NCBI GenBank assembly: GCA_030037635.1 | Contig: JASHQH010000035.1 | Coordinates: forward strand, 1 to 53,700 | DNA length: 53,700 bases | Origin: Acidobacteriaceae bacterium | Lineage (GTDB): Bacteria > Acidobacteriota > Terriglobia > Terriglobales > Acidobacteriaceae | Direction of reading: 5' to 3' | Shown: piece after piece, positions 1 to 7,805 of the stretch | How the letters are laid out: every line of letters starts with the position of its first letter | Position numbering within the stretch: position 1 is the stretch's first letter | Notes under the pieces: model-generated | Told to the model about the DNA's origin: nothing | Seen by the model: the letters and a program-made list of their open reading frames with translations, nothing else | The model's database searches: none | Made by a program: the position numbers and the translations under genes

Positions 1-590
1 AAGCTGGCAGCGCCGATCAGGATGGTAACCACGCCGATGGAGGCGAGACCCCACTGGTGGTCGAGCACCACGCCGAGCGGCGCAGCCAGGGCCATGCCGC
101 CGTAAGTGCTGATGCCGTTGAGGCCGATCACCTTGGCCGTGTGCTCCTGCCCGGCGCTGGTGATGCCCCACAGTGTGGCTCCGGTGGAACCGAGGCTTTC
201 GCCGACGCCCAGCAACAAACGGCTGACGATGAGGACGGCAAAACTGAGCCAATGCACCTCGCCGAGAGCCGCTGTGCCGACCAGGAACAAACCACTGATG
301 GTGCAGCAGGCCATGCCCCAAAGTACGGAAACCTTGGCGCCCAAATGGTCAGAGATGCGGCCGGCCCAGGGGCGGCTGACCAGCGTGGCGATGTACTGGA
401 TGCTGATGGCCAGACCAGCCAGCACGGCGCTATAACCCATGCGCAGGTGTACGAAAGGCGGGAGAACTGCGAGCGGCAAGCCTATGGAAACATAGCAGAT
501 AAATGTAAAGTAGACGTATCCGGCGATGGAGCGCGTGCTTTTTCGGGACCGGAGGCGGACCGGAACGTACGCGGTTGAGGAGGCTGACAT
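1..590 (-). CDS. MFS transporter (YhhS/YfcJ-like), C-terminus beyond the window
   Basis: Inner-membrane major facilitator permease, probably a proton-driven exporter; the substrate cannot be read from sequence. The visible 196 codons hold a short charged N-terminus, then hydrophobic segments. Between helices 2 and 3 is the loop SRPWAGRISDHLGAK, the MFS motif A equivalent (G-x3-D-x2-G). The stretch around residues 55-70 (SAVLAGLAISIQYIATL) resembles YhhS/YfcJ-type permeases. The start is the ATG at 590; a ribosome-binding site is not obvious, so the start is moderately sure. The frame runs off the left edge without a stop. It is divergent from mtaB, leaving about 130 bp for both promoters. Family assignment is solid; the specific function is unknown. 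Confidence 0.85.
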   Translation of the reverse strand, partial: MSASSTAYVPVRLRSRKSTRSIAGYVYFTFICYVSIGLPLAVLPPFVHLRMGYSAVLAGLAISIQYIATLVSRPWAGRISDHLGAKVSVLWGMACCTISGLFLVGTAALGEVHWLSFAVLIVSRLLLGVGESLGSTGATLWGITSAGQEHTAKVIGLNGISTYGGMALAAPLGVVLDHQWGLASIGVVTILIGAAS

Positions 591-721
591 ATGAAAGAAA
601 TGCAGGAATGAAACCGCTCATCTCCAGTATACCGGAGAGCTGATGCGTCGCGTGGGGGAGCGAATTTCCAAGTCTTACGCGACTGACGTGGGCAAACGAG
701 GGAGGCTCTACACTGAGACAG

Positions 722-2236
722 ATGGCAGGTTTCGAGATTGAAAACTTCGGCTGCAGAGCGGCGCGAGCTGATGGCGAGGCGATCGCCGGGCGGCTGCGTG
801 CGGTGTTGGAACGCGAGTTCCTGGCCAGCGACGTGGTAGTGGTGAACACGTGCAGCGTGACGGCTGAGGCGGACCGCGCCGCGCGCGCCTTCATCCGCCG
901 CGCGCATCGGCACAATCCGGCGGCCAAGATTGTTGTCACCGGCTGCTATGCGCAGCGCGCGCCCGAGGAACTGGCAGGAATGGCCGGAGTGGCAGCCGTG
1001 GTGGGCAACAGCCACAAGGCGCTCGCGGCGGAGATCATTGCCGATGTAGCGCGCGGCGCCAACCGGACGGCAACTTCTGCGACAGCGATGGTTCCGGTGG
1101 CATCGCTTCTCTCGGCGGACAAGGCTCCGGTGTGGGCCGACGATGGCTTTGCCCATTCCTTCCTTGAGGATTCCCACCTGGGCGAGTCGTATCCGGTTAC
1201 GGGCAGGCAAACACGGCCGAATCTGAAGATCCAGGAAGGCTGCGGAAACCGCTGCACGTTTTGCGTCATTCCGTTGACGCGGGGCCCCTCCAAAAGCCTG
1301 CCCCACGCAGTGGTCCTGCGCGAGGTGGAAGCCTTCGTGGCCGCGGGAGGGAAGGAGTTGGTGCTTTCGGGGATCAATCTGGGCCGATGGGGGCGGGATG
1401 TGGAGAGGCCGGCGTTTGTGGGAGAACGCAGCTGGCCTCCCACCCTTGCCCATCCGCAAAGAACGCGGACGGACAAGGATGGGGCAACGACGCGAATTGT
1501 CGAGGATTGCGTACCCGCCGCGCCCGGGAGCCTGGCCGCGCTGGTCCGCACGATTCTGGAGCGCACGGCATTGCCGCAACTGCGGCTGAGCTCCATTGAG
1601 CCCATGGATTGGGCGGACGGACTGATTGGCCTGATGAAGGAGTTCGGCGGCCGCAGGCTGGCCCGGCACGCGCACTTGCCACTGCAGTCGGGTTCAGACG
1701 CCGTGCTGCGCCGCATGCATCGCCGCTACCGCCCGTGGCACTATGCCGAAAAAGTCGCTGCGCTGGTTGACGCAGCGGGCGCGGATCTGACGCTCGGAGC
1801 GGATGTGATGGTAGGCTTTCCAGGCGAAACGGATCAGGAGTTCGAAGAAACGCTCGAGTTTGTCCGCGCCCTGCCCTTTGGCTACCTTCACCTGTTTCCG
1901 TTTTCGCCGCGGCCTGGGACCGCGGGGTGGGCGCTGCACGGGGCGTCGCCGGTTGGAGAGGCCAAAGTCAGCGAGCGAATGAGTGCTCTTCGCGCCCTGG
2001 CGACCGAAAAGACTCGCGCCCACCGCAGCCGCTTCATCGGCCGCGAGATGAGTGCGATTACGCTGCATACCCCAGCTCAGACGGTTGCCAGTGGCCGAAG
2101 CGCTGCACTCACTGAGAACTTTCTGCCGGTCGAACTCGAGGGCCATTTCACTGCCAATCAACTGATGACGGTGCGCGTGACGGGTGTGAACGAACAAGGC
2201 GAGCTGGCGGCGCGGTCAGAGGGCAACACGCGCTAA
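722..2236 (+). CDS. mtaB: tRNA t6A37 methylthiotransferase MtaB, with in-frame insert
   Basis: Radical-SAM methylthiotransferase that adds a methylthio group to t6A at position 37 of ANN-decoding tRNAs, giving ms2t6A. The N-terminal UPF0004 domain has its three cluster cysteines (C11 in NFGC, C44 in NTC, C75 in TGCYAQ). The radical-SAM CxxxCxxC is C174/C178/C181 (CGNRCTFC). A TRAM-like domain follows from about residue 440. At 504 residues it is longer than usual. Residues about 227-266, between the conserved SGINLGRWGRD and LAALVRTIL stretches, are extra and are encoded around an imperfect palindrome at 1430-1490. MtaB is favoured over MiaB/RimO by the SGxNLGRxGRD region. It ends shortly before the infC promoter. 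Confidence 0.9.
   Translation: MAGFEIENFGCRAARADGEAIAGRLRAVLEREFLASDVVVVNTCSVTAEADRAARAFIRRAHRHNPAAKIVVTGCYAQRAPEELAGMAGVAAVVGNSHKALAAEIIADVARGANRTATSATAMVPVASLLSADKAPVWADDGFAHSFLEDSHLGESYPVTGRQTRPNLKIQEGCGNRCTFCVIPLTRGPSKSLPHAVVLREVEAFVAAGGKELVLSGINLGRWGRDVERPAFVGERSWPPTLAHPQRTRTDKDGATTRIVEDCVPAAPGSLAALVRTILERTALPQLRLSSIEPMDWADGLIGLMKEFGGRRLARHAHLPLQSGSDAVLRRMHRRYRPWHYAEKVAALVDAAGADLTLGADVMVGFPGETDQEFEETLEFVRALPFGYLHLFPFSPRPGTAGWALHGASPVGEAKVSERMSALRALATEKTRAHRSRFIGREMSAITLHTPAQTVASGRSAALTENFLPVELEGHFTANQLMTVRVTGVNEQGELAARSEGNTR
1430..1490. repeat. Palindromic element inserted in frame in mtaB
   Basis: An imperfect hairpin has its left arm at 1439-1457 and its right arm at 1465-1484, separated by about 7 bases. 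The outer ends read TCCCACC on the left and TGGGGCA on the right. The arms are about 20 bases long with a few mismatches. The same arm sequence (about TGCYCCCAYCTT) recurs in the TldE-like gene at 38631-38677. The element keeps the mtaB frame open and adds roughly 40 residues with its flanks. Confidence 0.75.
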
Positions 2237-2244
2237 TTGTTACC

Positions 2245-2272
2245 TTTGCACAGGCCGGGCCAGTGCTATACT
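2245..2272 (+). promoter_or_regulatory. Probable infC promoter
   Basis: A good -10 hexamer TATACT at 2267-2272 is preceded by TTTGCA (2245-2250, 16-bp spacer) or TTGCAC (15-bp spacer) as -35. It lies directly after the mtaB stop codon and about 78 bp before the infC start. infC therefore probably has its own leader rather than depending on mtaB transcription. Confidence 0.5.
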
Positions 2273-2349
2273 CAGTGTGCGTTGCTGCCGTTTCGGCTCG
2301 CGGAGCGCACGCGTAGGGGCCGTTTTGGCAAAACATTCGGAGGAGCACC

Positions 2350-2922
2350 ATCGCATTCGATAAACGATCGGCCAAGTCCTTCATCCGCATTAACGAGCGG
2401 ATTCGCGCCCGCGAAATCCGCGTTATCGACGAAAACGGTGTACAACTCGGCATCCTGCAGCCCTTTGAGGCTCTGCGCATTGCGCGTGAGCGTGGCCTCG
2501 ACCTGGTTGAGGTTTCTCCCAACGCCGTCCCGCCGGTGTGCCGCATCCAGGACTACGGCCGGTATCTCTACGAGAAGGAAAAGAGCGAACGCGCAGCGCG
2601 CAAGCGCCAGAAGGTGATCACCATCAAGGAAGTCAAGTTCTCGGTCACCGTGGACGAGCACGACTACCAGACGAAGAAGAACCAGGTGAACCGGTTTTTG
2701 ACCGACGGCGACAAGGTGAAGGCCAGCCTGCGCTTCCGCGGCCGCCAGATGGCGCATCGCGAGCTTGGCTATGACATTATCAACCGGCTCATCCAGGACA
2801 TCGGTGACGCAGGGGTGGTGGAGTTCATGCCCAGGATGGAAGGGACGATCCTACATGCCGTTCTGGCGCCGGCGCGCAAGGATACGGCCAGACCCAAGCC
2901 GGCGCAGGCTGCACAAGCCTGA
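2350..2922 (+). CDS. infC: Translation initiation factor IF-3, ATC start codon
   Basis: IF-3 binds the 30S subunit, prevents 50S joining and checks start-codon pairing. The protein is 190 residues, normal for the family. The N-domain carries RINERIRAREIRVIDENGVQ and the LVEVSP stretch; the linker is the basic KSERAARKRQK; the C-domain contains RFRGRQMAHRELG. No ATG exists before the conserved N-terminus. The frame begins with ATC at 2350, 5 bases after a strong GGAGG (2340-2344). A near-cognate start is the classical basis of infC autoregulation, because IF-3 rejects its own start codon. An in-frame ATT at 2335 lies before the ribosome-binding site and is less likely. rpmI and rplT, usual partners, do not follow. 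Confidence 0.95.
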   Translation: MAFDKRSAKSFIRINERIRAREIRVIDENGVQLGILQPFEALRIARERGLDLVEVSPNAVPPVCRIQDYGRYLYEKEKSERAARKRQKVITIKEVKFSVTVDEHDYQTKKNQVNRFLTDGDKVKASLRFRGRQMAHRELGYDIINRLIQDIGDAGVVEFMPRMEGTILHAVLAPARKDTARPKPAQAAQA

Positions 2923-2972
2923 CGGCCAGAACGCTCCAGCTACATTTCAGCCCAGCGCGGCGAGTACGTGGA

Positions 2973-2998
2973 TCGCAGAAGCAGGCTTGTGCCTGCGA
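2973..2998. repeat. Small hairpin at the infC/ubiA convergent junction
   Basis: GCAGGC (2981-2986) pairs with GCCTGC (2991-2996) across a TTGT tetraloop, within a larger pattern in which TCGCAG and CTGCGA also match. It lies between the two convergent gene ends and lacks a T-run. It may end transcription from either side or be an intergenic palindromic repeat. Confidence 0.4.
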
Positions 2999-3022
2999 CG
3001 GCAAAGCTCTACTCATGAGATC

Positions 3023-3991
3023 TCAATGCGCGCCGGACTTGGGAAATATTTGTTGCAGCCAGGGAAAATGCACGAACGAGGTGAGCACAAGCACGGTGCA
3101 GCATAGGCCCAGCAGGGCCATCAAGCCTGGCTCGCGGTAAAGTTTCTCAGGGTTCTGGACGGGGCTATCGAGCTGGAAGGCCATGTTGAAGTAAACGGCC
3201 ATGAGCAGCGCGATGAAGGGGAAGGCAAAGATCATCTCCATGCGGTAGCGCATGATGAATGCGCCGAAGAAGAGCATGGAAGTGGCGGCGTAGAACAGCA
3301 CGGAGACGAGCAGCGACTGCTCGGAATAAAAGAGGAAGGAACGGCGGTAGAGCGAGGCGGATTCGTAGCCCATCTGCCGGTATTCGCTGAAGCGCTTGAG
3401 GGCCATGAAGTAGCCGCCCAACATCCAGTAAGCGATGAGCAGGGAAGCGGGCGGAAGTACAGCCCCGGTGACGATATACCAGCCTACGCAGAAGCGGATG
3501 GGATTGTTGATCGACTCGGAGAGAACGTCGAGATAGGGAACGTCCTTTGTCCGAATGGGCGGAATGTTGTAGAGGCAGCCCATCACCCAGAGCGCCAGAA
3601 CGCTGAAGAAGAGCTGCTTCGACACTACGAGCGCGAGCAGGAACCCAACGCATGCAACGGCCAGCCATTGCGCCCAAGCAAAGGGAATGTTGATGCTGCC
3701 GCGAGCGGCCGGGCGGAGGCGTTTGGTGGGATGGAGACGGTCGAAGGGCGCGTCGAGGAGTTCATTGAGCACGTAATTGCTGCTGGCCACGGCGATTACC
3801 GCTAACAAGCCCACCACGACCCGCCACAAAAGCGAGGCATTGGCCGGCTGCCCGGTGAGGCTGGCGGCGATCACAATGCCAGGAAGGACAAAAACCTGCT
3901 TCATCGAGTGGTCGAGGCGAAGAAGGTCAAGATGGGCAGAAAGTCGCCCTTTCGCGGCGCTTAGAGGCAAGGAAAGGGTTGTAAGACTCAT
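3023..3991 (-). CDS. UbiA-family prenyltransferase (DPPR-synthase-like)
   Basis: Integral-membrane prenyltransferase of the UbiA superfamily, 322 residues. The first Asp-rich motif is complete: NELLDAPFDRLHPTKRLRP (N-x3-D-x3-D), which binds the prenyl diphosphate through magnesium. The second region YLDVLSESINNPIRF departs from the ubiquinone-type DxxxD. It resembles decaprenyl-phosphate phosphoribosyltransferases, which attach phosphoribose to a polyprenyl phosphate for cell-envelope arabinan synthesis. Several hydrophobic helices fill the rest. It starts at ATG 3991, divergent from the envelope genes at 4374-7641, which fits a role in envelope glycan precursor supply. The exact acceptor is inferred, not shown. 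Confidence 0.8.
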   Translation of the reverse strand: MSLTTLSLPLSAAKGRLSAHLDLLRLDHSMKQVFVLPGIVIAASLTGQPANASLLWRVVVGLLAVIAVASSNYVLNELLDAPFDRLHPTKRLRPAARGSINIPFAWAQWLAVACVGFLLALVVSKQLFFSVLALWVMGCLYNIPPIRTKDVPYLDVLSESINNPIRFCVGWYIVTGAVLPPASLLIAYWMLGGYFMALKRFSEYRQMGYESASLYRRSFLFYSEQSLLVSVLFYAATSMLFFGAFIMRYRMEMIFAFPFIALLMAVYFNMAFQLDSPVQNPEKLYREPGLMALLGLCCTVLVLTSFVHFPWLQQIFPKSGAH

Positions 3992-4373
3992 GGGACATCC
4001 TCAGGATCGCGATTCCGGATCCTTATTCGTTGGAACACCGGCTTGGTTTTGGCGCGTGATTTCACCGGCGGGAGCATCGAGGCATGTTGGTTTCAGGACA
4101 CGCACTCCCAAGGGGGGCAGATGAATCTCGACACCGATACATAGTTGTAAGACGCGTATTTTCGGTTGCGGGGTACCTGGGGGGGTGAGTAATTTTGTCG
4201 AATTGGACAAAAGTAACCTTTTCAACAAGCCCCGGGCATCCGATAGTGTAAACTCCAGGTGAATTCGCACGTCTAGTTCAGTAAGATTGACGTTGAATAG
4301 TTGTTCCGGGACGCGTTCGGAGAGTTTTTCCGGAGCACTTTAGGGCCCACACTTGCTTCAACCCATTGACGGT
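3992..4373. promoter_or_regulatory. 382-bp divergent intergenic region with a perfect hairpin
   Basis: No convincing gene is visible here. The clearest structure is a perfect inverted repeat, TTTTGTC (4193-4199) and GACAAAA (4206-4212), around GAATTG. It could be an operator or terminator-like stem for the divergent ubiA-like and DPGSG-protein genes. G-tracts occur at about 4112-4118 and 4179-4187. I could not assign -35/-10 boxes confidently. Confidence 0.35.
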
Positions 4374-4640
4374 ATGATGAGGAAACTACTGCTGATTCCC
4401 CCGCTTCTCCTGATGCTTGTGGGTGCCGCTTTGCTCTTCGAGCGTCCCGCGTACGCCTACGCCGACCCCGGATCGGGCTTACTGGCTATCCAGGCTGCCG
4501 GATCCGCGCTGATTGCTACCGGATGGTATTTGCGGCGCAAGATTTATTCGCTTTTCCATCGCGGGTCAGCCAAAGCACGTTCAGAAGAGGCGAGTGCCCC
4601 GGGCGCCGCGGCCGAAAGCCATGAGCCACCGCGCTCATGA
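4374..4640 (+). CDS. Small DPGSG-type membrane protein
   Basis: An 88-residue protein with an N-terminal signal/anchor (LLLIPPLLLMLVGAALLF). It then has the conserved-looking YADPGSGLLAIQAAGSALIATGWYLRR, a second hydrophobic segment closed by basic residues, and a polar Ser/Ala/Glu-rich tail. Small DPGSG proteins of this kind are often found beside surface-polysaccharide methyltransferases and sulfatase-fold genes; I know no defined function. ATG 4374 or 4377 is the likeliest start; a TTG at 4353 is possible. It is 32 bp upstream of the methyltransferase gene and most likely cotranscribed with it. Confidence 0.75.
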   Translation: MMRKLLLIPPLLLMLVGAALLFERPAYAYADPGSGLLAIQAAGSALIATGWYLRRKIYSLFHRGSAKARSEEASAPGAAAESHEPPRS

Positions 4641-4672
4641 ACGGTCCGGCCCTGCGCTTCTAAAATGTTGAG

Positions 4673-6139
4673 ATGATGCCAGCAGCGGAAAGTGAGCTGG
4701 AACTGACCTTCCGCGACCCCGCCGGCCAACTGCGGCTGAGTGGGAGCCGCGCTTTGCGGCGAATCCGGCCAGCGGCTGTGGCGGAAACCGAGGCATTCCT
4801 CGCCAGCCGGCTGCGCGCGGAACTGGAAGGGAGCGGCGATTTGATTGCGAGCCGGGTGGCCCGGCCCGACGATCATGCCATCGTCGCACCCGGCGAGTTC
4901 TGGCTGGAACACCCGCGCATTGATCCCATCAGCTATCCGTGGGAGTGGACGACGGCACAATGGCGCGCCGCCGCAGAACTGACGCTGCGGCTAGCGAGCC
5001 GGGCGATTGCAGCGGGATGGACGCTGAAGGATGCCACGCCGCTCAACGTTCTTTTCAGCGGCCCGCGGCCTGTTTGGGTGGACGTGCTGTCGTTCGAGCG
5101 GCGCGATCCGCGATCCACGGTCTGGCTGGCGTATGGGCAATTCGTGCGCACGTTTCTGCTTCCGCTGGTTGCGGCCAAGCACCTGAGCTGGCCGTTGGAG
5201 GCGACTCTGCTGGTGCGCGACGGTTACGAGCCGGCGCAGATTTATGAGGCATTGGGATTCTGGCGGCGGCTCGATCCCGGCCTGCTGGATGTGGTGACGC
5301 TGGCGACGCTGGCGGAGCGAAGAGGGGCAAAAGGGGGCAAATCGGGGAAGCCAGGATCGGTGGCCGATGCGGAGCTGGCTGCGCACATTCTGCAAAAACG
5401 GATCGCGCGCCTGGGCAAGCAGATCGCGCATGCGGCCACCAGCCCCCATCGCAGCCAATGGAGCGAATATGAGCGGTCAGCCAGCCACTACCGGCCGGGC
5501 GACGTCGACCAGAAAAGGAAAATTGTGAAGGACGCGCTGGAGCGTACCCGCCCGGCGCGGGTTCTTGACATCGGCGCCAATACGGGAACCTACTCGCTGA
5601 TGGCGGCCGAGGCGGGAGCCGAAGTGATGGCGGTGGAGCGGGATGCCGCGGCGCTTGAGGTGCTGTGGCAGGCAGCGAAGCAGCAGAACAAGCCGATCAC
5701 AGCCCTGGCAGCAAACATCGCGCGTCCCACGCCGGCTGCGGGCTGGCGGAACCGCGAACATTTTTCGCTGCTCGACCGGCTGGCAGGGAGGTTCGATCTG
5801 GTGCTGATGCTGGCGGTGATCCATCACCTGATTCTGCGCGAACAGCTTCCCCTGGGACACATTGCGGATTTGTGTGCCGGGCTTACGCGCCGCTGGTTGC
5901 TGCTGGAGTGGGTGCCACCTTCAGACCCCATGTATCAGGAATGGCTGCGGGGCCGCGACGATCTTTATGGTCAACTGAGCGAAGACGACCTGAAAAGCGC
6001 GTTTGGCGCGCATTTTACCCAGGCCGGCCGCGACCAACTGGAGAACGGACGCGTGCTTCTGCTTTTCGAGCGCATTGCGGGGCGAAGCAGCGCCGCGACG
6101 CAAGCCGGGCATCCTGTATCAGAAGTGAGCCGGACATGA
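4673..6139 (+). CDS. SAM-dependent methyltransferase with kinase-like N-half
   Basis: 488 residues. The C-terminal half is a class I methyltransferase: motif I VLDIGANTGTYSL (residues about 297-309), the acidic end of strand 2 in VMAVERD, and a FDLVLMLAVIHHL stretch in the motif IV region. The N-terminal half contains GWTLKDATPLNVLFSG followed by PVWVDVLSF. This recalls the catalytic loop and DFG-like region of phosphotransferase folds but is not a canonical kinase. The overall layout resembles NoeA-type proteins linked to cell-surface glycan modification. A G-rich stretch near 5325-5350 encodes a Lys/Gly-rich linker. The stop overlaps the next start by 4 bp (ATGA). Substrate unknown. Confidence 0.8.
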   Translation: MMPAAESELELTFRDPAGQLRLSGSRALRRIRPAAVAETEAFLASRLRAELEGSGDLIASRVARPDDHAIVAPGEFWLEHPRIDPISYPWEWTTAQWRAAAELTLRLASRAIAAGWTLKDATPLNVLFSGPRPVWVDVLSFERRDPRSTVWLAYGQFVRTFLLPLVAAKHLSWPLEATLLVRDGYEPAQIYEALGFWRRLDPGLLDVVTLATLAERRGAKGGKSGKPGSVADAELAAHILQKRIARLGKQIAHAATSPHRSQWSEYERSASHYRPGDVDQKRKIVKDALERTRPARVLDIGANTGTYSLMAAEAGAEVMAVERDAAALEVLWQAAKQQNKPITALAANIARPTPAAGWRNREHFSLLDRLAGRFDLVLMLAVIHHLILREQLPLGHIADLCAGLTRRWLLLEWVPPSDPMYQEWLRGRDDLYGQLSEDDLKSAFGAHFTQAGRDQLENGRVLLLFERIAGRSSAATQAGHPVSEVSRT

Positions 6140-7641
6140 TCAAACGGCTCGCCCAGGCGTGGGGCTTTGCCTCTATCCTGCTTCTGCCCAACTACATTGA
6201 CCTGACGTCCTCCACGGGTGACGCACGCATGCGGTTTCCCGGGCCGCTCACCAAGATCGCGCTCGCCCAACTCACCGACTTTGTGATCGTCGCGGTGATT
6301 TTTGGCGTGCTCATGGCGGTACTGCGGAAGTTCAAAACGTGGCCCAAGATTCGCTGGGCGCTGATGGCGCTGCTGCCGGTGTTCCTGTTTGTGCGCAACC
6401 TGAATGTATTTCCTTTCGACGTGCCCAACGCTGCGGTGGTTTCGCTGAGCCTGCTCTGGATCGCCATTGTGGCGCTGCTGATATGGCGCGCACCCTCCGT
6501 GGCCAAAATCCTCGGCCGGCTGGGCAGCGCTGTGCTGACCGGCTTCGCAATCTTTGCGTTGGTTATGAGCTGGCAGCTGGTGCGGGCCGCCATGTGGCGC
6601 GGGGGACCGCAAGCCTATGCAGCGGCAATTCCTCCGCAACCCGCGAACAAGCCGCGGCTGGTGTGGATTCTGCTCGACGAGCTTGCGTACCAGCCGACCT
6701 TCGAAGACCGCGACCCGTCGCTTCGGCTTCCCAATCTCGACCGCATGCGCGCCGAAAGCGCGCTTTACACCGATATGACGCCGATTGCGTACCGGACCAC
6801 GCGTGCGGTTCCGAGCCTGATGCTGGGCCGGATTGTGACCGACGTGGTGTACACAAATGACAATCGATACCTGGTGGAGATCGACGGGTCGCCCCACTGG
6901 CAGCAATTCGACGTGAATGCTTCACTGTTCGGCATGGCGAAGGAGCACGGGGTTACGACTTCAATCGTGGGGTGGTACGTTGCCTACTGCCCGATCTTTG
7001 CGAGCGTGGCCACGCAATGCTATTGGAGCAACGACGACGCGCAGGATCGCGGTCCCACCTGGCTGGATGCCAGCTTCGCCGAAAACGTATGGTTCCCATT
7101 GCGCATTTTAGTGGAGCAGTTTGTGGCGCCGGCCAAGGCGTGGAAAGACACAGCCGACTGGATGTCGCAGGGTCACATTCGATCGGTCGAAGACGTGAGC
7201 GGGCATGCGCTTGAAACGCTCTCGAGCAGCCAGGCCGATCTGATTTACGTGCATATTCCCGCGCCGCATCCGCCGCCGTTCTGGAATCGAAGGACAGCCA
7301 CGTTCGGGTTTGGCGGATCGTATCTGGATGGGCTGGATTATTCCGACCGCCTGCTGGGCAGGATGCTGGATATTCTGGAGGCGCAGCCGCGCTGGGCGGC
7401 GACCACGCTGATCGTGCAGGGCGACCACTCCTGGCGAACGCAGATGTGGAGGCCGCTTCCGGGGTGGGGCGCCGAGGATGAGCGCGTTTCCCATGGCGGC
7501 CGCTGGGATCCACGCCCGGTGCTGCTGATTCACAGGCCGGGACAGCAGGCGCCGGAAACCGTCACAGCGCCCACCAGCCTGATGTTTGTACACGATTTTG
7601 TCGCCGCGCAAATCAAGGCTCTCACGGCGATTCCTGAGTAG
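6136..7641 (+). CDS. Membrane sulfatase / LTA-synthase-like hydrolase
   Basis: 501 residues in the alkaline-phosphatase/sulfatase superfamily. The first about 160 residues contain several membrane segments. The extracytoplasmic domain opens with VWILLDELAYQPTF, where the Asp and Glu fit the first metal site. PNLDRMRAESALYTDMTPIAYRTTRAVPSLMLG follows, with a Thr in the nucleophile region rather than the Cys/Ser of formylglycine sulfatases. The final metal-binding part is IVQGDHSWR and a later VSHGG. Such proteins transfer or release phosphoglycerol, phosphoethanolamine or sulfate groups on surface glycans. It is translationally coupled to the methyltransferase. The start is ATG 6136; a longer open frame from 5665 is only overlap with the previous gene. 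Confidence 0.8.
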   Translation: MIKRLAQAWGFASILLLPNYIDLTSSTGDARMRFPGPLTKIALAQLTDFVIVAVIFGVLMAVLRKFKTWPKIRWALMALLPVFLFVRNLNVFPFDVPNAAVVSLSLLWIAIVALLIWRAPSVAKILGRLGSAVLTGFAIFALVMSWQLVRAAMWRGGPQAYAAAIPPQPANKPRLVWILLDELAYQPTFEDRDPSLRLPNLDRMRAESALYTDMTPIAYRTTRAVPSLMLGRIVTDVVYTNDNRYLVEIDGSPHWQQFDVNASLFGMAKEHGVTTSIVGWYVAYCPIFASVATQCYWSNDDAQDRGPTWLDASFAENVWFPLRILVEQFVAPAKAWKDTADWMSQGHIRSVEDVSGHALETLSSSQADLIYVHIPAPHPPPFWNRRTATFGFGGSYLDGLDYSDRLLGRMLDILEAQPRWAATTLIVQGDHSWRTQMWRPLPGWGAEDERVSHGGRWDPRPVLLIHRPGQQAPETVTAPTSLMFVHDFVAAQIKALTAIPE

Positions 7642-7660
7642 GTATCCTTTCGAGCTGGTG

Positions 7661-7724
7661 GGGCACAAACGCAGGTCCTTCGACTTCGTTTGGCGTAATT
7701 GCGCCAAACTGTGCTCAGGATGGC
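7661..7724. repeat. Palindromic intergenic element, GCAGGTCCTTC...GCTCAGGATG type, copy 1
   Basis: The outer parts GCAGGTCCTTCGACT and GCTCAGGATG match, in reverse orientation, a second copy at 50385-50450. The centre is a perfect hairpin: GTTTGGCG (7688-7695), TAATTG, CGCCAAAC (7702-7709). It sits between the sulfatase-fold gene and the GH27 gene and could also serve as a terminator, although no T-run follows. Confidence 0.7.
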
Positions 7725-7805
7725 CATGATTTTGATGTTGCGAATTCTTGACTCGGGCCAGTGGCTGTCTCTGCCGGCCGCGACCGTGTGCTACGATCCT
7801 GCCGT

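Noticed and set aside
482..1675. Long open frame on the minus strand opposite mtaB
   Set aside because: It is arginine/proline-rich, has no recognisable domain and lies entirely over a well-supported gene; such frames are expected in GC-rich DNA.
2536..2922. IF-3 starting at an internal ATG
   Set aside because: It would remove the conserved N-terminal domain; the ATC at 2350 with an ideal ribosome-binding site explains the whole protein.
5665..6135. Upstream extension of the sulfatase-fold protein
   Set aside because: It overlaps the conserved methyltransferase core in another frame; the ATGA overlap at 6136 is the natural start.
7740..7805. TTGACT at about 7748 as a -35 box for the GH27 gene
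   Set aside because: No acceptable -10 hexamer lies at 15-19 bp; the TACGAT further on is too far away.
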